From an uncultured Prevotella sp. (GTDB lineage Bacteria; Bacteroidota; Bacteroidia; Bacteroidales; Bacteroidaceae): a stretch of DNA of 13,500 bases. The notes beneath the pieces were generated by a model. The model did not search any database, was not told the origin of the DNA, and saw only the letters and a program-made list of their open reading frames with translations. The DNA lies in contig URJQ01000088.1 of the NCBI GenBank assembly GCA_900548195.1, positions 1-13,500 on the forward strand. The letters run 5' to 3'. Both the position numbers and the translations under genes were made by a program. Below are positions 1 through 7,831 of this stretch, in pieces (position 1 is the first letter of the stretch; each line of letters begins with the position of its first letter).

Positions 1-52
1 AAAGCTATGCTTTTGCAATGCTTTGATTATCAGTGTGTTGAGAGTGGAGCCC

Positions 53-107
53 CTGTGTCAGCCGCGTTACCGGCTGACGTTAGTTAGAAGCCGCAACGGC
101 GTCAGCC
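53..107. repeat. REP-like GC-rich hairpin element, copy 1
   Basis: Bases 57-64 (GTCAGCCG) pair perfectly with 71-78 (CGGCTGAC) around a six-base loop, CGTTAC. The right arm can instead pair with a later segment: 72-79 (GGCTGACG) is perfectly complementary to 100-107 (CGTCAGCC), so two mutually exclusive hairpins are possible. A smaller inverted repeat (GCCG-CAA-CGGC) sits at 90-100. The 25 bases 53-77 recur exactly at 3734-3758 between two xylan genes, which marks a dispersed repeat rather than a gene-specific site. It is GC-rich against an AT-rich intergenic background. A REP-like role (transcript 3' end or mRNA stability) is inferred, not shown. Confidence 0.7.
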
Positions 108-186
108 ATTCTTCATTCTTCATTCTACATTCTTCATTTATAAGATTCTTCATTTATAAGATTCTTCATTTATAAGATTCTTCATT
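108..186. repeat. AT-rich tandem repeat (7-bp and 16-bp units)
   Basis: The block begins with heptamers (ATTCTTC at 108-114 and 115-121, ATTCTAC at 122-128). It continues with three exact 16-bp units, ATTCTTCATTTATAAG, at 129-144, 145-160 and 161-176, and a partial unit from 177 (ATTCTTCATT). Each 16-mer starts with the heptamer, so the longer unit probably grew from the shorter one by slippage. It lies 94 bases upstream of the alpha-glucuronidase start. I see no good -7 promoter motif in or after it. Confidence 0.85.
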
Positions 187-279
187 GAAGAATATCACAA
201 TAAAAGCCCCATTCCCACGTTATTATAAGAAATTCGACTACCCAAACAAACATAAACAACAACAGAAAAAACAACAACA

Positions 280-2058
280 ATGCGAAAAAATCTATCTATC
301 ATCCTCACCCTACTGGCGACTTTTCTCTGCACCATTAGCGTGAGTGCACAGCAGACATACGGACTGCGTCTGCTCAATCATTGGGACAATCCCGACGGCA
401 CCATCGAGCGTGGATTTGCCGGACACAGCATCTTCTGGATTCCTGGCAAACAAGCCAACATCGAAAAAATAAAGGAATACGGCAGGATAAATCAGGAAAT
501 AGGCATCAACGGCACTGTGCTCAATAATGTCAATGCTAAGCCATTGATGCTTTCTAAAAACAAGCTCAAAGAGACAAAGCGCATAGCCGACGCACTACGC
601 CCTTACGGCATAAAGGTCTATCTCTCCGTCAATTTCGCTTCGCCAAAGGTTCTTGGCGGACTAAAAACCGCTGACCCGCTCGACAAGAAAGTGCAGCAAT
701 GGTGGGCAAAGAAGGCTAAGGAGATATATTCTCTCATACCCGACTTCGGAGGTTTCCTCGTGAAAGCAAACTCGGAAGGCGAACCCGGTCCGATGGATTA
801 CGGCAGAAATCATACCGATGGCGCCAATATGCTCGCTGATGCCTTGACCAAAGGATGGCGAAATGCCGGACTTGAGGGCAAGACAGCCCAGCCTATCGTG
901 ATGTGGCGCGCCTTCGTCTATTCTCCAAGGGCTGGCGACCGCGCTTCTCAGGCTTACGATGAGTTTATGCCTTTCGATGGCCTGTTCCGCGATAACGTCA
1001 TTATCCAAATCAAATTGGGCCCAGTAGATTTCCAGCCACGTGAGCCTGTAAACCCTCTTCTCTTTGCCATGAAGAAGACAAAGATGATGATTGAGGTGCA
1101 ACTGACGCAGGAATACACGGGCGAAAGCATACACACCTGCTTCATGCCTTTCGATGATAACATGATAAGTCTGCTACGCCATCCTACCGAAAATATCGTC
1201 GGCATTGCTGGCGTATCTAATGTAGGCGACATGAAAAACTGGTGCGGTTCGGAGATGACCAAGGCAAACTGGTACGCTTTCGGCAAGCTTGCCAGCAATC
1301 TCTCGCTCTCCAAGGAGACTATAGCGCGCGAATGGCTTGCAAAGAATTTCGACACCACCGACCCACGGTTTATCAATCCGATGACAAGAGTGCTCCTGGA
1401 AAGCCATGAGGCGGTGGTAAGATACATGATGCCGCTCGGACTTCATCACATCTTCGCCGCTGGCCATCATTACGGTCCTGAACCATGGTGCAACATAAAG
1501 GGCGGACGAGACGACTGGCAACCCTGGTATTATCATAAGGCGGACGCACAGGGACTGGGCTTCAATCGCACATACGATGGTGAGTTTCATGATGTCAAAC
1601 AAGGTTTCGGCGTCAATATAGGGTCGGGAAATGCACGCCTTTACCCTGATTCCCTTTATAATATATATAATAAGGTGGAAACTTGTCCTGAGCAACTGCT
1701 GCTCTGGTTTCATCACGTAGCATGGAATCATCGTATGCACAATGGCGAGACCATGTGGGATGCGCTCTGCCACACCTACGATCAAGGAGTGCGCGAAGCA
1801 GAGGCTTTCGCCAGAATATGGAGAGAGATGAAGCCTTACATCAGTGAGACGCAGTATGAGGAACAGCTCGAATGCTTCGACCGACAAGCCAAAGACGCAT
1901 GGTGGTGGCGCGATGCTTGCCTGCTCTATTTCCAGCAGTTCTCCAAGATGCCTTTCCCGATAGATTGTCCGGCTCCAAGACATAGGCTCGATGACCTTAT
2001 GAAGTATAAGCTCGACATGGACAACTACACTCGTGCTGACATCAGAAAACTACCATAA
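280..2058 (+). CDS. GH67 alpha-glucuronidase (secreted, lacks GH67 N-terminal domain)
   Basis: This enzyme releases 4-O-methyl-glucuronic or glucuronic acid from the non-reducing end of xylo-oligosaccharides, with inversion. Residues 1-24 form a Sec signal peptide ending in VSAQQ, so it acts in the periplasm or outside. The TIM barrel starts almost at once (LRLLNHWDNPDGTIERGFAG). The likely acid is E166 in KANSEGEPGP; the likely base pair is D250 (GPVDFQPREP) and E278 (TQEYTG), whose 28-residue spacing matches D365/E393 of the Cellvibrio enzyme. K162 and R210 (MWRAF) fit the uronate pocket. The C-terminal GH67 domain is present (HHYGPEPW, DWQPWYYHKAD). At 592 residues it is shorter than the usual ~680-730 because the N-terminal alpha/beta domain is absent; the DNA upstream is repeats and does not encode it. 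The gene probably corresponds to the xynF-type alpha-glucuronidase of Prevotella xyn clusters. The family call is firm; activity without the N-terminal domain is inferred. Confidence 0.95.
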   Translation: MRKNLSIILTLLATFLCTISVSAQQTYGLRLLNHWDNPDGTIERGFAGHSIFWIPGKQANIEKIKEYGRINQEIGINGTVLNNVNAKPLMLSKNKLKETKRIADALRPYGIKVYLSVNFASPKVLGGLKTADPLDKKVQQWWAKKAKEIYSLIPDFGGFLVKANSEGEPGPMDYGRNHTDGANMLADALTKGWRNAGLEGKTAQPIVMWRAFVYSPRAGDRASQAYDEFMPFDGLFRDNVIIQIKLGPVDFQPREPVNPLLFAMKKTKMMIEVQLTQEYTGESIHTCFMPFDDNMISLLRHPTENIVGIAGVSNVGDMKNWCGSEMTKANWYAFGKLASNLSLSKETIAREWLAKNFDTTDPRFINPMTRVLLESHEAVVRYMMPLGLHHIFAAGHHYGPEPWCNIKGGRDDWQPWYYHKADAQGLGFNRTYDGEFHDVKQGFGVNIGSGNARLYPDSLYNIYNKVETCPEQLLLWFHHVAWNHRMHNGETMWDALCHTYDQGVREAEAFARIWREMKPYISETQYEEQLECFDRQAKDAWWWRDACLLYFQQFSKMPFPIDCPAPRHRLDDLMKYKLDMDNYTRADIRKLP

Positions 2059-2077
2059 TCATCATACGGAAACGTCA

Positions 2078-2104
2078 AAAAACGCCCATTTCATCGGGGT
2101 TTTT
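2078..2104 (+). terminator. Probable intrinsic terminator 1 after GH67
   Basis: The stem AAAAAC(G)CCC at 2078-2087 pairs with GGGGTTTTT at 2096-2104, with one bulged G and an eight-base loop. It starts 20 bases after the alpha-glucuronidase stop and its right arm ends in a T run, as expected for a factor-independent terminator. Confidence 0.55.
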
Positions 2105-2107
2105 GCA

Positions 2108-2160
2108 AGAAAGAGGGGTCATTTCGCAGTGACTTCTCTTTTTCATTTCCTTTTTCTTAA
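2108..2160 (+). terminator. Intrinsic terminator 2 after GH67, with T-rich tail
   Basis: The left arm at 2108-2121 (AGAAAGAGGGGTCA) pairs along 14 positions, some G-T wobble, with 2130-2143 (TGACTTCTCTTTTT) around an eight-base loop. A long T-rich tract follows to about 2160. Lying directly behind another hairpin, it makes a tandem terminator that should separate GH67 transcription from the downstream transporter operon. Confidence 0.65.
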
Positions 2161-2249
2161 TATTTTTCCTGAAATAACAAATACTTATATAAAAGTATCA
2201 AATACGCTCTGATGGCTTCTGTTGAGTTTTTTTTCTAAAAGAAAAGTAC

Positions 2250-2257
2250 TAACTTTG
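2250..2257 (+). promoter_or_regulatory. Bacteroidetes-type -7 promoter element (TAACTTTG)
   Basis: TAACTTTG matches the Bacteroidetes sigma-ABfr -7 consensus TAnnTTTG and lies 67 bases before the transporter ATG, just downstream of two terminators. No clean -33 TTTG occurs at the usual 19-21 base spacing, only a T run around 2227-2234; a weak -33 box could mean an activator is needed. It probably drives the symporter and the genes after it. Confidence 0.6.
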
Positions 2258-2324
2258 CAAAAGCAAGAACCTACTCTTATCTTTCGATTACCGAGATAAT
2301 TACTAAAACATACATATTTACACT

Positions 2325-3713
2325 ATGTCACAAAACAACAGCCTAAAGGGTTTTTACAAACTCAATTGGATGCAGCGCATTGGATTCGGTTCCGGTGACC
2401 TCGCACAAAACCTCATCTTCCAGGTCACATGTACCTACCTCCTTTTCTTCTACACCGACATCTATGGACTCGACCCTCTCTCCGTTTCCGTGATGTTCAC
2501 TGTGGGAAATGTTGCCAATGTCATCTGGGATCCTATCGTAGGAGCACTCATCGACAAGAGTAATCCTTCGCTCGGAAAGTATCGCTCTTACCTTATATAT
2601 GTAGGACTGCCGCTTTCCGGCTTCGCCATACTGTGTTTCTACGATGGTTTCGCGCCGTCATTGCTCTATGCTTACATCACGTACATCGCAATGACGCTGC
2701 TCTACACCTTTATCAATGTGCCTTACGGCGCTCTCAATTCTTCCCTTACACGCGACACTCACGAGATTACCGTCTTGACTTCCGTGCGTATGTTTATGGC
2801 AAACATCGGCGGACTGGCTGTCAATTCCGGTCTTCCGCTCGTCATATCATGGTTTGCTGTCTCACAGAGTGATGGACTTCCAAAGGAACCTAAGGCATGG
2901 TTCACCACCATGTGTATCTATGCTATCGTGGGTATGTGCCTCCTTTTCTTCTGCTTCTCGCAGTGTAAGGAAAGGGTAGTGATGGACGCATCCGAGAGTG
3001 AGAACGTGAAGGTCAGCGACCTCTGGATGGAATTCCTCCACAATCGTCCTCTCCGTGTCATCGCATTCTTCTTCATCACCGCCTTTGCCATGATGTCAAT
3101 CGGCAATGCCGCAGGTGCTTATTTCATGAATTGCAATATGCACGGCACCGCTGCCGAACTCTCAGTCTTTATGGCTCTCGGTTCCATACCTTCGTTTATA
3201 TTCATGCCTCTCGTCCCTGTCATCAAGCAGGCTGTGGGCAAGAAGAATATGTTCTACATCTTCCTCGGTGCAGCCATCGTGGGAATGATCATGATTTACG
3301 TCATCGCCAAGATGGACCATCCGAGCATGATGTGGATCTATGTCGCCCAGTTTATCAAGAGCACAGGTGTTATCGTGGCAACGGGATATATGTGGGCACT
3401 CGTTCCGGAGGTCATTTCCTATGGAGAATACAAGAGCGGAAAGCGCATTGCCGGCATCGTGAATGCCTTGACTGGCATCTTCTTCAAGGCTGGAATGACG
3501 CTCGGAGGCATCGTAGGTCCTGCCGTCCTTGCCTATGTGGGCTACAACAGTGCCACCACCGACCAGTCTCCTATCGCTGAAGAAGGCATCCTCTGGCTCG
3601 TCTGCATCATCCCTGCAGCTCTCCTCGTTCTCGGTATCTTCATCATCTCCCAGTATGAACTCACCGACGCAGTCATCGACGACATCAACTATGAGATAGA
3701 GCAAAGGTCCTGA
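2325..3713 (+). CDS. GPH-family sugar:cation symporter (xyloside transporter)
   Basis: This inner-membrane major-facilitator carrier of the glycoside-pentoside-hexuronide:cation family probably imports xylose oligomers with Na+ or H+. Its 462 residues match the family length, and it is hydrophobic throughout with about 12 membrane segments. The N-terminal GDLAQNLIFQ and the segment 2-3 loop (DPIVGALIDKSNPSLGKYR) are typical of the family, as is the C-terminal half with LVPEVISYGEYKSGKRIAGI followed by a Gly-rich helix. It lies between GH67 and the GH10 xylanase, and a cytoplasmic GH43 downstream could process its cargo. In Prevotella bryantii the matching cluster member is called xynD. Substrate is inferred from context; GPH carriers for xylosides, melibiose and glucuronides look alike in sequence. 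A -7 promoter motif lies upstream. Confidence 0.92.
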   Translation: MSQNNSLKGFYKLNWMQRIGFGSGDLAQNLIFQVTCTYLLFFYTDIYGLDPLSVSVMFTVGNVANVIWDPIVGALIDKSNPSLGKYRSYLIYVGLPLSGFAILCFYDGFAPSLLYAYITYIAMTLLYTFINVPYGALNSSLTRDTHEITVLTSVRMFMANIGGLAVNSGLPLVISWFAVSQSDGLPKEPKAWFTTMCIYAIVGMCLLFFCFSQCKERVVMDASESENVKVSDLWMEFLHNRPLRVIAFFFITAFAMMSIGNAAGAYFMNCNMHGTAAELSVFMALGSIPSFIFMPLVPVIKQAVGKKNMFYIFLGAAIVGMIMIYVIAKMDHPSMMWIYVAQFIKSTGVIVATGYMWALVPEVISYGEYKSGKRIAGIVNALTGIFFKAGMTLGGIVGPAVLAYVGYNSATTDQSPIAEEGILWLVCIIPAALLVLGIFIISQYELTDAVIDDINYEIEQRS

Positions 3714-3733
3714 TTCTGCATCATAATTAGCCA

Positions 3734-3758
3734 CTGTGTCAGCCGCGTTACCGGCTGA
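3734..3758. repeat. REP-like hairpin element, copy 2
   Basis: These 25 bases are identical to 53-77. The core hairpin is TCAGCCG-CGTTAC-CGGCTGA (7 bp, plus one outer G-T wobble). The flanking bases differ from copy 1, and the second, competing arm is absent here. It sits in the 75-base gap between the symporter stop and the xylanase start, where a hairpin could set relative mRNA levels of the two genes; that role is inferred. Confidence 0.75.
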
Positions 3759-3788
3759 TTCCCCCTAATCCTCACCCAAAAACAGAAA

Positions 3789-5015
3789 ATGAAAAAAGCA
3801 ATATCCATATTCTCCCTCCTGATAGCCGTAGCCATCCACAGTCCAGCCCAAGGGCTGAAGGACGCATACCGTGACCTCTGGCTTACTGGAGTAAGCGTAA
3901 ACCAGTGGGAAGTGGCTGCCGCAACCGCCCTGACCAACAAGCATGATGTGGCCGGAACGGAGAGCGACGGCCAGACAGCCAACTGGACCAACGTCGTAAA
4001 CCACTTCGATTGCGTAGTGGCAGAAAACTGCATGAAGTCTGAAGTCATCCATCCTGAAGAAGGTATCTATGATTTCACGCTTGCAGATGAGTTCGTCAAC
4101 AAGGCTTTGGCTTCCGGATTGAAGGTCCATGGCCATGCCCTCATCTGGCATTCGCAATGCGCCAAGTGGTTTCATACCGACAAAGAAGGCAAACTCGTCT
4201 CAGCAGAAGAACTCAAAAGGCGTATGCGAGACCACATCAACACCATCGTAAGCCATTTCAAGGGCCGTGTAACTTCATGGGATGTCGTCAATGAAGGCTT
4301 CGAAGATGACGGCTCCCCACGCAAGAGTCTCTTCTGGCAGATACTCGGAACCGACTATATTCCGCTCGCTTTCCAGTACGCCCACGAGGCAGACCCTGAT
4401 GCAGTGCTCATCTACAACGATTACTCGATGTACAAGCGCACGAAGATTGAAGCCGTGGCTAACTTCTTCCGTCCGCTCGTCAATGCAGGATTGCCCATCC
4501 ATGCCATCGGTCTTCAGGGACACATGATTCTCGAAGACGGCAAGAAAGTCCTCGACCAGTATGACCAGAGCCTCTCCGTCATCGAGTCATTAGGTCTGAA
4601 AGCACAGTTCTCAGAGCTGGATCTCTCCGCACTTCCTAATCCTTATGGCTTTGCCGGTGCCAATATCAGCGACAGGTTTAGCTATTCTCCCGAGAAAGAC
4701 CCATACAAGGACGGGCTGACTCCTGAGAAGGAAACTGAGATAGCCGACTTCTGGCTGTCCTTCTACAAGGTGATGCTCAAGCATAAGGGCACCATTCAGC
4801 GCCTCGGATTCTGGTGTACGAACGATGCCAACTCATGGCGCAACGACTTCCCTATCAAGGGCAGAACCGACTATGCTACGCTTTTCGACCGTCAAAACCG
4901 TCCAAAGCCTTTCATCCAGGATATCATCAGTCTCGTAAAACCACAGTGCTGCAAGGACATTGCCAATGATAAAAAGGCAAGAAAAAGCAATAAAAAGAAG
5001 GGTAAAAAGCACTAA
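3789..5015 (+). CDS. xynA: GH10 endo-1,4-beta-xylanase (secreted)
   Basis: This retaining xylanase cuts internal beta-1,4 links of the xylan backbone. A Sec signal peptide covers about residues 1-21 (MKKAISIFSLLIAVAIHSPAQ) and has no lipobox cysteine. GH10 landmarks appear in order: HGHALIWHSQ, then acid/base E169 in DVVNEGF, nucleophile E276 in FSELDLS (107 residues apart, as expected), and LGFWCTNDANSW near the end. The protein is a single catalytic domain with no carbohydrate-binding module. The final ~13 residues are very Lys-rich (KARKSNKKKGKKH), which is unusual; they lie past the barrel, in frame, with a normal stop. The gene follows the symporter after a REP-like hairpin and is probably in the same transcript. 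The name xynA follows the GH10 gene of Prevotella xyn clusters. The family call is very secure. Confidence 0.96.
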   Translation: MKKAISIFSLLIAVAIHSPAQGLKDAYRDLWLTGVSVNQWEVAAATALTNKHDVAGTESDGQTANWTNVVNHFDCVVAENCMKSEVIHPEEGIYDFTLADEFVNKALASGLKVHGHALIWHSQCAKWFHTDKEGKLVSAEELKRRMRDHINTIVSHFKGRVTSWDVVNEGFEDDGSPRKSLFWQILGTDYIPLAFQYAHEADPDAVLIYNDYSMYKRTKIEAVANFFRPLVNAGLPIHAIGLQGHMILEDGKKVLDQYDQSLSVIESLGLKAQFSELDLSALPNPYGFAGANISDRFSYSPEKDPYKDGLTPEKETEIADFWLSFYKVMLKHKGTIQRLGFWCTNDANSWRNDFPIKGRTDYATLFDRQNRPKPFIQDIISLVKPQCCKDIANDKKARKSNKKKGKKH

Positions 5016-5115
5016 TTCCTGTGTTCTTAGCGTTATCTCAATGAATAGAACTACGCTACCCAACTCTAAACAAACCTCTGACTACCAGAGGGAAGCAACA
5101 TTAAACCAATAAGAT
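5016..5115. other. Intergenic leader with two weak inverted repeats
   Basis: The 100-base gap between the xylanase and the secreted GH43 holds TAGCGT (5028-5033) complementary to ACGCTA (5053-5058), and CCTCTG (5075-5080) complementary to CAGAGG (5086-5091). Neither is followed by a T tract and there is no TAnnTTTG motif, so it is more likely an intra-operon spacer than a terminator or promoter region. Confidence 0.35.
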
Positions 5116-6768
5116 ATGAAGAAGATACTCTCTATAGCATTAGGCTTAATACTCGGCTCTACGGCTTTAGTAGATAAGGCTTCGGCACAAAACCCTTATC
5201 TTCCGCTGTGGGAATTTATTCCTGACGGTGAGCCTTACGTCTTCGAAGACCCTGACAATCCGGGCAAATTCCGCGTATATGTATATGGTTCGCACGACAA
5301 TCTCATACAGTATTACTGCGGTCGTGACCAGGTGGTGTGGTCCGCTCCGGTGGAAAACCTCAAGGACTGGCGCTACGATGGTGTCATCTTCGTGTCAAAA
5401 AAGGACGCTCAAGGCAAGTGGCTTGCCCCTATCGGCAAGAATCCTAAAAAGGCAAAGGATGGCACTGGCGATGTGCTCTATGCGCCGGACGTGGCTGTCG
5501 TGACGGGAAAAGACGGCAAAAAGACGTATTATCTCTATCCTAACGTGCAGAGCGACCAGCGACATAGTCTCGTGGCAAAGTCGGACAGACCAGATGGTCC
5601 CTTTGAGGTGTGCAACTGGAGTCCGTCCAATCCGCAGGAGACAGTCGGACCGTTGGCGTTCGATCCTGCCGTTTTCGTCGATACGGATGGCAGAGTCTAT
5701 GGCTATTGGGGATTTGAAAAATCCTACGGAGCCGAGCTGGATCCTAATACAATGGCTACTGTCAAACCAGGAACAGAGATAGTGGAGGATATGATTCCTG
5801 GTTACAAACAGGATAATCTCTATCGTTTCTTCGAGGCTTCTTCCATTCGCAAGATTAAGGACAAGTACGTATTTATCTATAGTCGCTGGACTAATGAGGG
5901 CGAGTTTGGTCTCCCACAGAGCAACTATACCCTGGCTTATTGCTATTCCAATAATCCTCTCGGACCGTGGACATACGGCGGAACCATCATTGATGGACGA
6001 GGACGAGAGCGTAAAAGCGATGGAACGACAATTCATACGGCTTGCCCTAACGGAAATACTCACGGCAGTATATGCGAGATAAACGGCAAATGGTGGGTAT
6101 TCTATCATCGTCAGGCTGGCACTACGGAGTATTCACGCCAGGCTATGGTGGCTCCTATCAATGTAGAAGTGATGGAAGGCGAAAGCGGTTACGTGCGTAT
6201 CTCTGAGGCAGAACTTACCTCTGAGGGCTTCGCTACAGAAGGACTCGACCCTTTCACCCGTTATGCTGCTGGCATTGCTTGTTACTATACCGGACCTAAG
6301 CCTTCTTATGCCAAGTATCCTAATGTCATATATACTGGTTCGCACACAGAGATTATTCGTCTCAATGCTGATGAAACGCCTCTGCCTAAGACTGGTAATT
6401 ACTATGATTCAAAGATAAATCGCTGTCCGATGGTGAATAATACCGATGGTTCTACCATAGGATATAAATACTATAATTTCGCTCGGACTTACGGAAAAGC
6501 TGCGCTTTCACTCTCTCTCAACTGCGATATGGAAGGCACAGCGGGCAAGATTGACGTATATCTTGACCATCCTTCAGAGGAGAAAGGCGGAGTGAAGATA
6601 GGATCTTTTGTCATCCCAGCCACCACAGGAACGCAAGATCTCACCGCTAATGTCGAAGGCTTGAAGCATTATAACGGCAAGCACGCTCTCTTTCTCGTCA
6701 TCTCTTCCGATACGAAAAGCAAGTCCATCTGCCGCATCAACAGCCTCATCTTCAAATCCAATAAATAA
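5116..6768 (+). CDS. Secreted GH43 glycosidase with CBM6-like C-terminal domain (beta-xylosidase / arabinofuranosidase type)
   Basis: This five-bladed beta-propeller enzyme probably removes arabinofuranose or xylose from xylan side chains or ends. The signal peptide ends at about residue 24 (KASAQNPYL). The propeller spans about residues 28-355. The likely pKa-modulating Asp is D183 (FDPAVFVD), the likely general acid is E240 (RFFEASS), and there is a conserved-looking His in NTHGSI. At the first-blade position, where most GH43 proteins have a D-P base motif, this one reads IPDGEPYVF (D37, E39), a variant I recall in a group of secreted GH43 proteins. Residues ~415-550 (YYNFARTYGKAAL, KIDVYLDHP, HALFLVIS) look like a CBM6-type beta-sandwich. 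The next GH43 gene starts 15 bases after its stop, so the two are almost certainly co-transcribed. GH43 membership is secure; exact specificity cannot be read from sequence. Confidence 0.9.
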   Translation: MKKILSIALGLILGSTALVDKASAQNPYLPLWEFIPDGEPYVFEDPDNPGKFRVYVYGSHDNLIQYYCGRDQVVWSAPVENLKDWRYDGVIFVSKKDAQGKWLAPIGKNPKKAKDGTGDVLYAPDVAVVTGKDGKKTYYLYPNVQSDQRHSLVAKSDRPDGPFEVCNWSPSNPQETVGPLAFDPAVFVDTDGRVYGYWGFEKSYGAELDPNTMATVKPGTEIVEDMIPGYKQDNLYRFFEASSIRKIKDKYVFIYSRWTNEGEFGLPQSNYTLAYCYSNNPLGPWTYGGTIIDGRGRERKSDGTTIHTACPNGNTHGSICEINGKWWVFYHRQAGTTEYSRQAMVAPINVEVMEGESGYVRISEAELTSEGFATEGLDPFTRYAAGIACYYTGPKPSYAKYPNVIYTGSHTEIIRLNADETPLPKTGNYYDSKINRCPMVNNTDGSTIGYKYYNFARTYGKAALSLSLNCDMEGTAGKIDVYLDHPSEEKGGVKIGSFVIPATTGTQDLTANVEGLKHYNGKHALFLVISSDTKSKSICRINSLIFKSNK

Positions 6769-6783
6769 AAAAACCTAACAACA

Positions 6784-7809
6784 ATGAAAGGAAAAGTATA
6801 TCTATGGCCATCTGATTACATGGCAGACCCATCAGTCCACGTATGGAACGACAGACTTTACATCTACCCATCCCACGACTGGGACGCAGGCGTAGGCGAC
6901 GATGACAGCGGCGCCGAATATGAAATGAAAGACTATCACGTCTTCTCCACCGATGATTTAGAGGCTGTGTGCCGTGGCGAGAAGCAACTGACAGATCATG
7001 GTTGCATCCTGAAACTGGAGGATATTCCGTGGGCAAGCCACCAGCTGTGGGACAATGACGTGCAGGAGAAGGATGGAAAGTATTACATGTACTTCCCTGC
7101 AAAGGACAAGAACGACATCTTCCGCACAGGTGTCGCAGTGGCAGACAAGCCAGAAGGTCCTTTCATTCCGCTCAACGACCCTATTCATGGCTCGTATTCC
7201 ATCGACTATGCCGTGCTGAAAGATGACGATGGCGAGTATTATTTCTACCTCGGAGGCATCTGGGGAGGACAGTTGCAGTGGTATAAGGACAACAAACTGT
7301 GCTTCAATGAGTCAGGCGCAGCTGCTCCACCACCTGCTGATACCCAAGCTATTATCCCTCCAAAGAAGTCTGATTGCGATGCTCTTCCATCGAGAGTGGC
7401 TCGTCTTGCGCCTGATATGATGCACTTTGCAGAGGAGCCAAAGGCGGTGATAATCCTCGATAAAGACGGAAAACCGCTGAAGGCAGATGACCCTCACCGC
7501 TTCTTCGAGGCTTCATGGTGCCACAAATACAAGGGAAAATACTATTTCTCTTACTCCACTGGCGACACTCACATGATATGTTATGCCATAGGCGACAATC
7601 CTTACGGACCATTCACTTACCAAGGCGTCATCCTTACTCCTGTCAAATCAGGATGGACCACACACCATTCCATCGTGGAATTTAAGGGTAAATGGTATCT
7701 TTTCCATCACGATTCTGCTCCTTCTGGTGGCGTAAACAGTTTGCGTTCACTCAAGGTTGCCGAACTTCATTACAATGAAGATGGCACCATCCAGACCATA
7801 GAAGGATAA
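6784..7809 (+). CDS. xynB: Cytoplasmic GH43 beta-xylosidase
   Basis: This GH43 propeller has no signal peptide: its first residues (MKGKVYLWPSDYMADPSV) are already part of the fold. It therefore acts in the cytoplasm, probably hydrolysing imported xylobiose and short xylo-oligosaccharides to xylose, possibly with arabinofuranosidase activity as well. The canonical GH43 triad is visible: base D15 (MADPSV), pKa modulator D141 (SIDYAVLKDDDG) and acid E242 (RFFEASW). A Pro-rich stretch (AAAPPPADTQ) followed by SRVARLAPDM occurs in the middle, as I recall from GH43 subfamily 1 xylosidases. At 341 residues it is catalytic domain only. It follows the secreted GH43 by 15 bases and is followed by a hairpin. 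Prevotella xynB, also without a signal peptide, is the likely counterpart. Confidence 0.92.
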   Translation: MKGKVYLWPSDYMADPSVHVWNDRLYIYPSHDWDAGVGDDDSGAEYEMKDYHVFSTDDLEAVCRGEKQLTDHGCILKLEDIPWASHQLWDNDVQEKDGKYYMYFPAKDKNDIFRTGVAVADKPEGPFIPLNDPIHGSYSIDYAVLKDDDGEYYFYLGGIWGGQLQWYKDNKLCFNESGAAAPPPADTQAIIPPKKSDCDALPSRVARLAPDMMHFAEEPKAVIILDKDGKPLKADDPHRFFEASWCHKYKGKYYFSYSTGDTHMICYAIGDNPYGPFTYQGVILTPVKSGWTTHHSIVEFKGKWYLFHHDSAPSGGVNSLRSLKVAELHYNEDGTIQTIEG

Positions 7810-7831
7810 TTATAACACACGCTAAAGCATA

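Noticed and set aside
108..186. CRISPR-like array
   Set aside because: The units are directly adjacent with no unique spacers and are only 7-16 bp long; it is a slippage repeat.
1174..1983. Long open frame antisense to the GH67 gene (about 270 codons)
   Set aside because: It lies wholly opposite a gene with clear catalytic motifs, and its translation has no recognisable domain or signal and an implausible Cys/Arg/His-rich makeup. It is a by-product of codon bias.
3162..3734. Antisense open frame opposite the symporter
   Set aside because: Its Asp/His/Glu-rich translation is what the reverse complement of hydrophobic membrane codons gives, and the sense gene is secure.
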